From Bacteroidales bacterium UBA1208 (lineage in GTDB: Bacteria; Bacteroidota; Bacteroidia; Bacteroidales; P3): DNA of 35,486 nucleotides. The notes beneath the pieces are model-generated. The model worked only from the letters and a program-made list of their open reading frames with translations. It did no database searches and was not told where the DNA came from. Shown piece after piece: positions 8,289 to 17,356 of the stretch. Made by a program: the position numbers and the translations under genes. The stretch is from positions 240 through 35,725 of the forward strand of contig DBXQ01000027.1 of NCBI GenBank assembly GCA_002309955.1. The letters are read 5' to 3'. The stretch's first letter is position 1. Each line of letters opens with the position of its first letter.

Positions 8289-8863
8289 CCTACACCCGCG
8301 TCTACCCCTTCCAGATCTCCCAAACCATGTCCATGAGCGACGCCTACGTGCTCGTGCTCGACGCCCCCGAAAAAGGCAAACAAGTACCCGTCATCATCGG
8401 TGAAGCCGAAGCCCAAGCCATCGTCATGGCCATCGAACAGCGACAGGCACGCCGTCCGCTCACCCACACATTACTCAACAACATCATGGAAGAATACCTT
8501 CTCGAACTGAAACAAGTGACCATCGACCGTTTCGACGAAGGCATATTCTACTCCACCCTCCACATTAGCGACGGGTTCAACGAAAAATGCATCGACAGCC
8601 GTACCAGCGACGCCGTCGTTCTGGCACTGCTGCAAGGCAGCCCCATCACCATCGCACAAAGCGTACTCGACGAAACCTCCATGGAACCTGGAGCCCTCGA
8701 AGACAACCTTCCCCAAAACAAAGCCCATTTGCCACAGCCCGACGAAACCCTCGAGCAACTCTACCAACAACTCCACCAATGTGAAGAAGACGAAAACTAC
8801 GAACAAGCCGCTGAAATCATGAAAAAAATAAACCGGCTAAAAGACGACAACACAACATCATGA
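8285..8863 (+). CDS. Bifunctional nuclease-domain (DUF151) protein with UVR motif
   Basis: The 192-residue protein carries the DUF151/BFN domain at about residues 5-130 (VLVLDAPEKGKQVPVIIGEAEA; RPLTHTLL; DSRTSDAVVLAL). A short UVR motif helix pair lies at about 150-187 (LYQQLHQCEEDENYEQAAEI), as found in UvrB and UvrC partners. This two-part architecture is common in Bacteroidota. DUF151 members have been described with DNase/RNase activity, but the cellular role here is unknown. It is translated by a 4-nt overlap from rdgB and overlaps punA by 4 nt at its end, so a link to nucleotide or DNA maintenance is suggested. Confidence 0.85.
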   Translation: MTYTRVYPFQISQTMSMSDAYVLVLDAPEKGKQVPVIIGEAEAQAIVMAIEQRQARRPLTHTLLNNIMEEYLLELKQVTIDRFDEGIFYSTLHISDGFNEKCIDSRTSDAVVLALLQGSPITIAQSVLDETSMEPGALEDNLPQNKAHLPQPDETLEQLYQQLHQCEEDENYEQAAEIMKKINRLKDDNTTS

Positions 8864-9678
8864 ACACACAACATATCGATGAAACCGTCCAATACCTGCG
8901 CACCTGTATAACAGGCGACATACCACAAATCGCCATCATCCTCGGCAGCGGACTCGGCCCCATGGCACAACACATCGAACAGCCCGTCACAATCCCCTAT
9001 GGCCAGATTCCCCATTTCAAACAATCCACAGCCATCGGACACAAAGGCAATCTCATTATCGGCACCTTGGGAGGGAAAAGAGTAATGGCCATGCAAGGCC
9101 GTTTCCATTACTACGAAGGCTACAGCATGGAAGAAGTGACATTCCCCGTGCGCGTCATGTCCCGCTTGGGGGTGAAACTGCTTTTTGTCAGCAATGCCGC
9201 CGGAGCGGTGAACCCCTCATTCCGTGTAGGCGACATGATGATTATCACCGACCATATCAACTTCATGCCCAATCCCCTCATCGGGCCCAACATGGAAGAA
9301 TTCGGTCCCCGGTTTCCCGACATGACCACCGTCTACAGCCGACGCTTACGGGAATCTGCACACGCTGAAGCCGCACTGCTGGGCGAAACGCTCAGAGAAG
9401 GCATCTATGCCGCCGGCACGGGTCCCACCTACGAGACACCGGCAGAATACCGCATGTACCGCACACTCGGAGCGGACGCCGCCGGCATGTCCACCGTTCC
9501 CGAAGTGATAGTGGCACGCCATTGCGGAATGGAAATATTCGGCATGAGCATCATCACCAACCAAAGCAACGACCTGAACGACCACTGCCTGAACGACGGG
9601 GACGACGTGATACGCCAAGCCGACCGTGCCGCCGAAAAAATGTCTGCCCTCTTTCGCGCCATAATCACTAAACTCTAA
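8860..9678 (+). CDS. punA: Purine-nucleoside phosphorylase (trimeric, PunA type)
   Basis: The 272-residue enzyme splits purine nucleosides with phosphate into base and (deoxy)ribose-1-phosphate in purine salvage. Family motifs are ILGSGLGPMA (phosphate loop, about 26-35), MQGRFHYYEGYS (74-88 region), SNAAGAVNP, the base-binding GPTYETPAEYR and AAGMSTVPE, and ITNQSND near the C-terminus, where the Asn contacts the purine. Length and motif order fit the trimeric low-molecular-mass class, not the hexameric DeoD class. The start overlaps the upstream gene by 4 nt, and the HAD gene follows after 3 nt. Confidence 0.93.
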   Translation: MNTQHIDETVQYLRTCITGDIPQIAIILGSGLGPMAQHIEQPVTIPYGQIPHFKQSTAIGHKGNLIIGTLGGKRVMAMQGRFHYYEGYSMEEVTFPVRVMSRLGVKLLFVSNAAGAVNPSFRVGDMMIITDHINFMPNPLIGPNMEEFGPRFPDMTTVYSRRLRESAHAEAALLGETLREGIYAAGTGPTYETPAEYRMYRTLGADAAGMSTVPEVIVARHCGMEIFGMSIITNQSNDLNDHCLNDGDDVIRQADRAAEKMSALFRAIITKL

Positions 9679-9681
9679 CAC

Positions 9682-10452
9682 ATGATAAAAGCCGCCTTCT
9701 TCGATATCGACGGTACACTGCTCAGCTTCACCACCCATCAAGTGTCCGCCAGCACCATCCAGGCATTCGAAAAACTGCATCGCCAAGGCATACGTACCTT
9801 CATCTCTTCAGGCCGTCCCAAAGTGCTTATCCCTCCCATGCCTGTCAGCTTTAACGGCTACGTCACCATGAACGGAGGCTATTGTTTTGTTGACAAACAG
9901 GTGCTGCTCCGCAACCCTATTCTGCAAGATGAGACCGACCGCTGGCTACAATACGCCGAACAGGAGAACCTCTGCACCATGATCTTCACCGAACACGACA
10001 TGTATGTCAATACCCATTCCGACCCCGTTGCCAATGCCATTCGCGACCAGCTGGAATTCCAAATGCCTCCCCTGCTCCCTACCCGTCAGATGATAGGCCG
10101 TGAAACCTTTCAAATCATTGCCATCATGCCACCCGAACTCGACGACACAGTGCTGCAAATGCTACCCCACTGCCGCCTGCCACGCTGGCATCCCCGGTTC
10201 AGCGACCTCGTTAATGCCGACAACAGCAAGGCAACAGGCATAGACAGCATCCTACACCACTACGGCATCGACCGCAATGAATGCATTGGCTTCGGTGACG
10301 GAGGAAACGACATCGAGATGCTCGACTATTGTGGCATCGGAGTGGCCATGGGCAATGCGGACGACAACGTCAAGGCACATGCCGACTATGTCACCACTAC
10401 TGTCGACGAGGACGGCATAGCCCACGCCCTGCAGCAGCTGCACATCATTTAA
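9682..10452 (+). CDS. HAD-superfamily (Cof/YidA-type) phosphatase
   Basis: The 256-residue protein shows all four HAD motifs: FDIDGTLL (nucleophile D8 and D10), SSGRP (motif II), the lysine in NSKATGID (motif III) and GFGDGGNDIEML (motif IV, metal-binding acids). A C2-type cap of about 100 residues lies between motifs II and III, as in Cof-type sugar or nucleotide phosphatases. Substrate is not predictable, but its place 3 nt after punA makes a sugar phosphate or nucleotide plausible. It is the last gene of the rdgB operon and is followed by a terminator-like hairpin. Confidence 0.88.
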   Translation: MIKAAFFDIDGTLLSFTTHQVSASTIQAFEKLHRQGIRTFISSGRPKVLIPPMPVSFNGYVTMNGGYCFVDKQVLLRNPILQDETDRWLQYAEQENLCTMIFTEHDMYVNTHSDPVANAIRDQLEFQMPPLLPTRQMIGRETFQIIAIMPPELDDTVLQMLPHCRLPRWHPRFSDLVNADNSKATGIDSILHHYGIDRNECIGFGDGGNDIEMLDYCGIGVAMGNADDNVKAHADYVTTTVDEDGIAHALQQLHII

Positions 10453-10761
10453 CCATCGTCCAAACGATACAAGACAACAGTACTGACAAAGCTTCAAATA
10501 CAAGCCTTGTCAAAATATGTATAAATCCAAGGATAGGAACCTGCCGAATGCTATAGCCGACGGAAGAAAAATCCTAAGCCTGTTGTTATACGGCCAAATA
10601 CCACAGAACAACCGGCTTTCCAACTATTTATAAACAATGAATAATCTCTTCAAGAAGAAACCACACATCTTCTTTTGCCATGGAATGAAGATGCCGATAC
10701 TGGAAGAAATCCTGCAAGGGAGCGCCCTGCCCCATTTCTTCTTACTTTGAAAATGAGACCG
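10453..10761. other. 309-nt intergenic gap between convergent genes
   Basis: It separates the HAD gene (plus) from the fucosidase gene (minus). It holds an imperfect hairpin (10576-10618) and one short reading frame (10637-10750, 37 codons, MNNLFKKKPH start) with no recognisable motif, no TAnnTTTG box and no ribosome site; I do not call it a gene. Nothing else stands out. Confidence 0.6.
10576..10618 (+). terminator. Hairpin terminator candidate after the rdgB-HAD operon
   Basis: Arms AAGCCTGTTGTT (10576-10587) and AACAACCGGCTT (10607-10618) pair over 12 positions with one mismatch and a 19-nt loop. Only a short TTTC follows, so a Rho-independent stop is likely but weak. Confidence 0.45.
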
Positions 10762-12210
10762 TTATTTATCGCCGTATTTGGTGATGCGGAACACCCAAGC
10801 GCCTTTCGTCTTGCTCAAATCCTCAATGGTGAGATTGTTCAGCCGGATATAGATGCTGCCCGCAAAGTAATAATGCACTATCGGCTTGTCGCAACCCAGT
10901 AGTTTTATTTGTGAAAGGATATTGGGACGTGGCATATTCTTTAAAATAAGCAACTTACTGTCGAGATGGGTGGCGATGGCATAGAGATTGCCGCCTTGCT
11001 TGGTGTAATAGACGGTGCTGTCCATCTCGCACATCTTGCGGTAGGGGCGCGACCCGTAGATTGCCTCTCCGTTTACCTTCAACCAGTTGCCGAGATCTAT
11101 CAGTCGTTCCTGTTGCAACATCGGAATTGTGCCGTCGGCATCGGGTCCCACATTGAGAGTCATTCCTCCACCAGCAGCCACGAGTTTGACAAAATGGCGT
11201 ATCAGCGAGTCGCTGGTCAAGTAATTTTCAAGCGGTTCATTTCGATTGTATCCAAAAGAGCGGCCTATTCCCCTGCATTCAGCCCACGGACGGACGGTGT
11301 CTTTTATGGCACCTTTGTACTCGGGGGTTTTGAAGCCATGCTGGGTGCCTTCACCCCAGCGGTCGTTGACTATGGCTTCCGGACCGACAGTATTGTAATA
11401 CCAGGATATCAATTCCTTGGCTTTAAACTGCTCTGCCGTGTTCTGCCATTCGCCATCGGTAAAAATAAGACTGGGTTTATATTTCCCGACAAGTTCCTTG
11501 AACTGGGGCATCATATAGTGGTCAACATATTCGTCAATGGCATTGTCAGGGTCTTGCATCCACACATGCAGGTTATTGGTCCATTCGGTGAGGGAATAGT
11601 AGAAACCCATCTTCAATCCTGCATTGCGCACCGATTGGGTGAGCATACCCACAATGTCTTTATGGGGACCGGTGACGACGCTGTTCCAGTTTGGCTGGTA
11701 ACGGCTGCGCCAGAGGCAGTAGCCGTCGTGATGCTTGGTAACCAACACCACATATTTGGCTCCCGACCTTGCAAAGAGGTCTGCCCACTGGTCGGGATTC
11801 CAGTGTTCGGCATGCCACGACTGCGCATAGAGGGTATATAAATCCGTCGCCTTGGGACGCTGCTTCACACTTTCGCTATTGCTTAACCGTCCGCTCCATT
11901 GGTCACCCAACATATAACCCCAACGGCGGTTGAAGTCATACATTTCTTTCACCCTGATAGAGTCACCCACCATCAATCCTCTATAGAACCATTCGGCATA
12001 GCCGTCAGCGGCCGACCAAGCGGGCACGGAATAGAGTCCCCAATGCACAAAGATGCCCAATTTCGCGTCTTTGAACCATTCAGGGTATCCCCGCTGGTTT
12101 ATCGACTCCCACGTGGGATATACCTCGGTGGGCTGAGGGTCCTGTGCAGCAGCGTTCAGGATAGACACTATGCACAGCAAAGCCAGCACAATATATTTAT
12201 ACTTGGTCAT
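10762..12210 (-). CDS. Secreted alpha-L-fucosidase, GH29 family
   Basis: The 482-residue protein begins with a signal peptide (MTKYKYIVLALLCIVSILNA, cleavage near AAAQ) and so acts in the periplasm or at the surface. The GH29 barrel is clear: FVHWGLYSVPAW (H56-W57), VLVTKHHDGYCLW (HHDG at 160-163) and the nucleophile D252 in IFTDGEW. The C-terminal 100 residues form a small beta domain. It removes alpha-linked L-fucose from glycans, as in mucin or plant material. Start choice: the ATG at 12210 gives the signal peptide and lies 55 nt after a promoter box; upstream in-frame codons run back through that promoter and are not coding. No SusCD pair is next to it, so it is a lone enzyme here. Confidence 0.92.
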   Translation of the reverse strand: MTKYKYIVLALLCIVSILNAAAQDPQPTEVYPTWESINQRGYPEWFKDAKLGIFVHWGLYSVPAWSAADGYAEWFYRGLMVGDSIRVKEMYDFNRRWGYMLGDQWSGRLSNSESVKQRPKATDLYTLYAQSWHAEHWNPDQWADLFARSGAKYVVLVTKHHDGYCLWRSRYQPNWNSVVTGPHKDIVGMLTQSVRNAGLKMGFYYSLTEWTNNLHVWMQDPDNAIDEYVDHYMMPQFKELVGKYKPSLIFTDGEWQNTAEQFKAKELISWYYNTVGPEAIVNDRWGEGTQHGFKTPEYKGAIKDTVRPWAECRGIGRSFGYNRNEPLENYLTSDSLIRHFVKLVAAGGGMTLNVGPDADGTIPMLQQERLIDLGNWLKVNGEAIYGSRPYRKMCEMDSTVYYTKQGGNLYAIATHLDSKLLILKNMPRPNILSQIKLLGCDKPIVHYYFAGSIYIRLNNLTIEDLSKTKGAWVFRITKYGDK

Positions 12211-12264
12211 AATATCAACGTTTTCAGTATACAATAACAACTGGCCAGAGGCCGTTACAAAATG

Positions 12265-12272
12265 CAAAGTTA
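12265..12272 (-). promoter_or_regulatory. -7 promoter element for the fucosidase gene
   Basis: TAACTTTG on the minus strand preceded by a run of T, 55 nt upstream of the ATG. It faces away from the GroES-like gene promoter at 12424, giving a divergent region of about 150 nt between the two -7 boxes. Confidence 0.6.
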
Positions 12273-12423
12273 CAAAAAAAAATCGGATTTTCAGATTTAA
12301 GGATTTTTCGGGGTATCGAAATCCCGGGCACATGAGTGTTCTGACATAAGAATATCCTAACGCCTGAAAAGATGATTGTCGGAAAGACCGAATATCTTTT
12401 TCGGTGGATTTCAATTTTTTTCG

Positions 12424-12431
12424 TAACTTTG
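12424..12431 (+). promoter_or_regulatory. -7 promoter element for the GroES-like gene
   Basis: TAACTTTG, preceded by a T run, 19 nt before the ATG at 12450. The very short leader rules out the longer in-frame start at 12372, which lies upstream of this promoter. Confidence 0.6.
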
Positions 12432-12449
12432 CAAATTCAATTAATATCT

Positions 12450-12806
12450 ATGACAACAGATTTAGACAAAATTATTGTAGTGGGAGACAGGGTTTTAATA
12501 AAACCCGACAATGCCGTTGAGCGTACCAAAGGCGGACTTTATCTCCCTGCCGGGTATCAAGACAAGGAAAAGATTTTGTCGGGTTATATCCTTAAATGCG
12601 GACCAGGCTATCCTTTGCCATCCTTGGACGAGGGTGAGTCGTGGAACCATTCCCACAACGACGCACGTTATATGCCCCTGCAGGTCAAGACCGGCGACCT
12701 TGCGCTCTTCCTACAGCGGGATGCCATTGAAATCAAATACAACAACGACAAATATTTCATCGTTCCCCAAAGTGCCATCCTGCTTGTGGAGCGCGATGAG
12801 TTCTAA
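12450..12806 (+). CDS. GroES-like co-chaperonin-family protein
   Basis: The 119-residue protein contains the Cpn10 fold: a first strand VVGDRVLIKPDN, the mobile-loop region VERTKGGLYLPAG, and GYILKCGPG where classical GroES has a V(V)AVGxG strand. A longer central insertion (about residues 52-80) and the end LLVERDEF differ from canonical GroES of about 95 residues. No groEL follows, so this is probably a second, GroES-related protein of unknown partner that many Bacteroidota carry, not the main co-chaperonin. It starts at the ATG just after a promoter and precedes alaS by 45 nt, so the two may be co-transcribed. Confidence 0.75.
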   Translation: MTTDLDKIIVVGDRVLIKPDNAVERTKGGLYLPAGYQDKEKILSGYILKCGPGYPLPSLDEGESWNHSHNDARYMPLQVKTGDLALFLQRDAIEIKYNNDKYFIVPQSAILLVERDEF

Positions 12807-12851
12807 TAACGATAATCCATTTCTCCGTCATTCATAAAAACAACAATCGCA

Positions 12852-15452
12852 ATGACCAGTAACGAAATACGCAGCCAATTCTTGAAATTTTTCGAGAGCA
12901 AAAACCACCACATCGTACCTTCGGCTCCTATGGTGGTGAAAAACGACCCCACCCTTATGTTCACCAATGCCGGCATGAACCAGTTTAAAGACATCTTTCT
13001 CGGCAATGCCGATGCGCCATGGCCGCGTGCCTGTGACGCGCAGAAATGTCTGCGTGTCAGCGGTAAACACAACGACTTGGAGGAGGTGGGACACGATACA
13101 TACCACCACACCATGTTTGAAATGTTGGGGAACTGGTCGTTTGGCGACTATTTCAAGCGCGAGGCTATCGCCTACGGCTGGGAATTCCTGACCGAAGTGA
13201 TGCATATCGACAAGCAGAATCTGTATGTTACCGTGTTCGGCGGCGACGAGAAGGACGGCCTTGAGATGGACACCGAGGCGTACAATTTCTGGAAAGAGCA
13301 TATTGACGAAAGCCGTATTTTGAAGGGCTCGAAAAAGGACAATTTCTGGGAAATGGGCGAACAAGGCCCTTGCGGTCCCTGCAGCGAGATTCATATTGAC
13401 CTGCGCGACGAAGCCGAGAAGCAAAGAGTCCCCGGCCACGAATTGGTGAACAAGGACAACCCTTTGGTCATCGAAATCTGGAATCTCGTTTTTATGCAGT
13501 TCAACCGTTTGGCTAATGGCACTCTTGAACCCCTCAAAGCCAAACATATTGACACTGGCATGGGATTCGAACGACTCTGCATGGTGATGCAAGGGAAAAA
13601 GTCGAACTATGACACTGATGTTTTCCAACCCTTAATCCAAGAGATAGCCCGTCTGGCAGGTCGCACCTACGGGCAAGACAAGCAGGCAGACATCGCCATG
13701 CGCGTTGTTGCCGACCACCTGCGAGCCGTCAGTTTTAGCATTGCCGACGGTCAACTGCCCAGCAATGCCAAGGCAGGATATGTCATCCGCCGCATTTTAC
13801 GCCGCGCTGTTCGCTATGGATACACTTTCCTCGGCTTTAAAGAGCCTTTTATGAACCGCATAGTGAACACACTTGTTGCCCAGATGGGTGAACAATATCC
13901 TGAGTTGGTGAAACAACAGGAGCTCATCCAACGCATTCTCCTTGAGGAGGAGCAGTCGTTTTTGAAGACGCTTGCCGGGGGCATTAAACGTTTCGACGAC
14001 TACGTTTCCTCGCATTCGAATACAAAGACAATCGACGGAGATTTCGCTTTTGAGCTGTTCGACACCTATGGTTTCCCCATTGACTTGACACAGCTTATGG
14101 CCACCGAAAAAGGTTGGACGGTCGACATGGATGGTTTCCAGAAAGGACTTGCCGAGCAGAAGAATCGTTCGCGTGCCGCCGCTGCTGTGGAGAACGATGA
14201 CTGGGTGGAACTTCTTCCTGGCGTCAACCAAGAGTTCATTGGCTACGATGAGCTTACAGCCGAAGTTCGAATTACGCGCTATCGCCACGTCAAGGTGAAA
14301 GACAAAGAATTCTTCCAACTTGTCTTTGACCGCACTCCATTCTACGGAGAAAGCGGTGGTCAAGTGGGAGACCAAGGTTCACTTACTCACCCCGCGGGCG
14401 ACATGGTGTCTGTGGTGAATACGAAGAAGGAGAATAACCTCATTATTCATATTGTGACCAAACTGCCCGAGCATCTTGATCAGCCCTACAAAGCCGAGGT
14501 TGACAAATGCCGTCGTATAGCCATACAGTGTAACCATACGTCCACCCACTTACTCCACAAGGCTCTACGCAATGTGCTTGGCACCCATGTCGAGCAGAAA
14601 GGCTCGAGCGTCGATGACTACCGGCTGCGTTTCGACTTCTCTCATTTTGCAAAACTCACCCGTGAGGAAATCCGTGAGGTGGAGAAACAGGTTAACATTG
14701 ACATCCGCCGCGCCATACCCCTTGAGGAACACCGCGCCATGCCCATAGCTGAAGCACAGAAGCTCGGCGCAATGGCTCTTTTTGGAGAAAAATACGGCGA
14801 CCATGTCCGCGTAGTCAAGTTTGGCGACAGTGTTGAGTTCTGTGGCGGTACCCATATCTCAAACACGGGGCACATCGGTTCTTTCCGCATAGTGAGCGAG
14901 GGAGCCGTGGCAGCAGGCATGCGCCGAATCGAAGCCGTCACTGGAGCAGCCGCCGAGAATTACAACAACACCATGCAGGACCAGCTTGACAGTCTCCGCG
15001 ACCTGCTCAAAAACCCCAAGGATCTCCTTGCCGCCGTTCAACGTCTGCAGGACGATAATGCCAACCTCCGTTCCGAGGTGGAACAGTTTCAAAAAGCACA
15101 GATAAATATCTTGAAACAAGACCTTGCCCGCCAACTCGAGCTATCGCCGCTTCTTGTCCGCAAAATGGACGGTGACCTCAGCCAACTGAAGGATGCCATG
15201 CTTGCCCTTTCAGCGCAGTATCCAGACATGGCAGTGGCTCTTGGTAGCGTTTATGGCGGCAAGCCAGCCCTGCTTGTGGCTCTGGGCAAGAACCGCGTCG
15301 ATGCAGGTCTTAATGCTGCCACTATCGTCCGCACTGCAGGTAAAGAGATTCAAGGCGGTGGCGGTGGTCAACCAGCCTACGCTACAGCAGGCGGCAAAAA
15401 CCCTGACGGACTCGATGCCGCACTACATATAGCAGAAGAGATGCTGAGATAA
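12852..15452 (+). CDS. alaS: Alanine-tRNA ligase
   Basis: The 866-residue enzyme charges tRNA-Ala and edits mischarged Ser and Gly. The class II catalytic core begins at the N-terminus (SQFLKFFESKNHH, then motif 2 with RVSGKHNDLEEVG). The editing domain zinc site is complete: HTSTH (H562, H566) and CGGTH (C664, H668). The C-terminal DHHA1 part ends with KEIQGGGGGQPAYATAGG. Length equals that of bacterial AlaS. A near-perfect inverted repeat after the stop codon (15487-15540) would end the transcript. Confidence 0.97.
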   Translation: MTSNEIRSQFLKFFESKNHHIVPSAPMVVKNDPTLMFTNAGMNQFKDIFLGNADAPWPRACDAQKCLRVSGKHNDLEEVGHDTYHHTMFEMLGNWSFGDYFKREAIAYGWEFLTEVMHIDKQNLYVTVFGGDEKDGLEMDTEAYNFWKEHIDESRILKGSKKDNFWEMGEQGPCGPCSEIHIDLRDEAEKQRVPGHELVNKDNPLVIEIWNLVFMQFNRLANGTLEPLKAKHIDTGMGFERLCMVMQGKKSNYDTDVFQPLIQEIARLAGRTYGQDKQADIAMRVVADHLRAVSFSIADGQLPSNAKAGYVIRRILRRAVRYGYTFLGFKEPFMNRIVNTLVAQMGEQYPELVKQQELIQRILLEEEQSFLKTLAGGIKRFDDYVSSHSNTKTIDGDFAFELFDTYGFPIDLTQLMATEKGWTVDMDGFQKGLAEQKNRSRAAAAVENDDWVELLPGVNQEFIGYDELTAEVRITRYRHVKVKDKEFFQLVFDRTPFYGESGGQVGDQGSLTHPAGDMVSVVNTKKENNLIIHIVTKLPEHLDQPYKAEVDKCRRIAIQCNHTSTHLLHKALRNVLGTHVEQKGSSVDDYRLRFDFSHFAKLTREEIREVEKQVNIDIRRAIPLEEHRAMPIAEAQKLGAMALFGEKYGDHVRVVKFGDSVEFCGGTHISNTGHIGSFRIVSEGAVAAGMRRIEAVTGAAAENYNNTMQDQLDSLRDLLKNPKDLLAAVQRLQDDNANLRSEVEQFQKAQINILKQDLARQLELSPLLVRKMDGDLSQLKDAMLALSAQYPDMAVALGSVYGGKPALLVALGKNRVDAGLNAATIVRTAGKEIQGGGGGQPAYATAGGKNPDGLDAALHIAEEMLR

Positions 15453-15486
15453 CAGTCTCACGTATTCCGTTGTAGCATATTGCTAT

Positions 15487-15540
15487 CAAAACCCTCGGTA
15501 TGAAAGCGGGTTGTCAGAACTCTGTCTACCGGGGGTTTTG
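15487..15540 (+). terminator. Terminator-like inverted repeat after alaS
   Basis: Arms at 15487-15500 and 15527-15540 pair over 14 positions with a single G-U type mismatch; the loop is 26 nt. The A-rich 5' arm and T-rich 3' end make it work in either direction. Confidence 0.65.
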
Positions 15541-15664
15541 TTTTCGGGAAGATTGATGCAACAAATGCTTTGACCATCTTTTTCATTTCCCCTTGGGGTT
15601 GATGCTGACAGTTTCCATATAAAAAATAATGGAGACGTAGATTGCCCGATTTTTAATATTGTGA

Positions 15665-15686
15665 GATTTTTTTTGTATCTTTGCAG
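15665..15686 (+). promoter_or_regulatory. Promoter of the GWxTD gene (-7 TATCTTTG at 15676-15683)
   Basis: This 22-nt block (GA, eight T, G, TATCTTTGCAG) is identical to the tgt promoter at 3505-3526. The leader to the ATG at 15791 is about 100 nt. Confidence 0.65.
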
Positions 15687-15790
15687 TTGGATTAGGAATG
15701 TCCGAGATGTGCGGTTTATCATATTATCGAAATGAGAACCACACTGTTACGGGTATTCTGTATGGGTTATGAAAATACAATTTATTAGAT

Positions 15791-17311
15791 ATGAAAAAAA
15801 TCGCATTATTGTTCATGGCTCTGTCAATGGCCGTTTCGGGATTGGCGGCACAGCCAAAATTGTCTGCCCTGTTCGGTTATTCAGTGTTTTATCTGCCTGA
15901 AAGCAATCAGCCTTACGTGGAGACTTACCTGCGCTTCGATGCATGGAGTCTTGTCTTTTCCGAAATTGAAGCGGAGAGGTACCGTGCCACGGTCGAGGTG
16001 ACTCTTTTGGTTCTTAAGGGTGACACTGTGGCATATGTAAAGAAATACGACCTGCACAGTCCATACACGAACAGCATCAATGCCACAAACTTCACTTTCT
16101 TCGACTTGCAGCGTTTCGGTATATCCAATGGCATTTATGACATGGAGCTGAGACTGCGGGACAAGGGGGCGACGGACGAACCGGTGGTATTGAAAGACAA
16201 ACTGATTGTTTATCACCCGAAGGATATGCCATCCATGTCGAATGTGCAGCTGATGGAGTCTGCCACTCCCACAACGACTGAAAATATGCTTTCGCGTAAT
16301 GGTTATGACATGATGCCCTACATCGACGACTTTGTTCCTGCCGAGGTCTCAATGCTGCATCCCTATTTTGAAATCTACAATCTGAACCATGAAATAGGCG
16401 ACAAACCATACAAGATTGACATATATGTCACCCAAAAAGAGAACGGACGCCGTATCCCCAATATTGGCTGGCAGCATACTGGAAAGGCCGCAACGTCCAG
16501 TTTGCCCATTTTTGCCAATCTGGATATGTCACGTCTGCCATCGGGCAACTATAACATAGTGGTGGAGGTGGAGAACGAAGAGGGTGAGGCCATTTTCAAG
16601 AAAGAGGTCATGGTGATGCGTTCCAATCCTCGCATCGAAGAGGCTACAGCCACCGATGCCGAGATTGCCACCTCGTTTGCAGCTCTTATCAACGACGAGG
16701 AGACTATCAACTATTATATTGATGCCCTCTACCCCATTTCCTCTGCCGCTGAATTGTCCGTTGCCAAAGAGTTGCTGCAACGCAAAGCTTTACAGGAAAA
16801 GCAATCCTATTTGTACCGTTTCTGGAAAAGCCGCGATGAGGTGAATCCCGAAGGCAAGTGGCAAGAGTATTTGACTTTGATGAAATATGTCGAGGAGCAT
16901 TTCACTTATCCTCGCACACCTGGATACCGTACCGACCGGGGTCGCGTATATCTGCAATATGGTCCTCCAGACTTTGTCCGCGACGAAAAGAACTTTGTGG
17001 GCGCGTTGAACAATGTGAGATGGTCGATAAACGGCAATGTAACTAATTCCTACGGCGATGCCACAAAGAGCAACGAAGGGTTTATCTATTACCTTCCTTA
17101 CCAATTGTGGCGATACAACACCATCCCCGGAGACTATAGCAACCGCACATTCCTCTTCTGGGACGAATTCCGTGGAGGATACTACAAACTGTTGGTTTCG
17201 AACGCACGAGGCGAAGTCATTACGCCCGGTTGGGAACGGATGCTGAGCCGCTACACAATGGAAGAGGGAGCAATAGGAGAAGTGGGCGTACAGTTTGAAC
17301 GTGGATATTAA
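15791..17311 (+). CDS. GWxTD domain-containing exported protein
   Basis: The 506-residue product has a signal peptide (1-20, ending in GLAA before QPKL). The N-terminal half is beta-rich, with two repeated-looking strand sets. The C-terminal part (about 330-500) contains the GWxTD domain, here with the motif GYRTDRGRVYLQYGPPD at 378 onward, so the namesake Trp is Tyr. The domain is widespread in Bacteroidota and its biochemical role is not established. It stands first in a run that continues with an LpxL-type acyltransferase and a glycosyltransferase, which suggests envelope work. Its promoter is the strong-looking block at 15665. Confidence 0.85.
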   Translation: MKKIALLFMALSMAVSGLAAQPKLSALFGYSVFYLPESNQPYVETYLRFDAWSLVFSEIEAERYRATVEVTLLVLKGDTVAYVKKYDLHSPYTNSINATNFTFFDLQRFGISNGIYDMELRLRDKGATDEPVVLKDKLIVYHPKDMPSMSNVQLMESATPTTTENMLSRNGYDMMPYIDDFVPAEVSMLHPYFEIYNLNHEIGDKPYKIDIYVTQKENGRRIPNIGWQHTGKAATSSLPIFANLDMSRLPSGNYNIVVEVENEEGEAIFKKEVMVMRSNPRIEEATATDAEIATSFAALINDEETINYYIDALYPISSAAELSVAKELLQRKALQEKQSYLYRFWKSRDEVNPEGKWQEYLTLMKYVEEHFTYPRTPGYRTDRGRVYLQYGPPDFVRDEKNFVGALNNVRWSINGNVTNSYGDATKSNEGFIYYLPYQLWRYNTIPGDYSNRTFLFWDEFRGGYYKLLVSNARGEVITPGWERMLSRYTMEEGAIGEVGVQFERGY

Positions 17312-17356
17312 TTTTGTGATAGGTTTTCGATTTAACCCATTCTAACTCAGAAAGAG

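Larger units (their letters stand above)
15453..15790. other. 338-nt intergenic gap after alaS
   Basis: It contains the alaS terminator (15487-15540), an unremarkable stretch (15541-15660) and the promoter for the GWxTD gene (15665-15686), followed by a leader of about 100 nt with no gene that I can see. Confidence 0.7.

Noticed and set aside
10637..10750. 37-codon frame after the HAD gene
   Set aside because: No promoter, no ribosome site, no known motif; too weak to call a gene.
12211..12414. N-terminal extension of the fucosidase by 68 codons
   Set aside because: The extension crosses the promoter box and would bury the signal peptide inside the protein.
12372..12449. N-terminal extension of the GroES-like protein by 26 codons
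   Set aside because: It starts upstream of the -7 box and encodes Phe/Ile-rich sequence not seen in the family.
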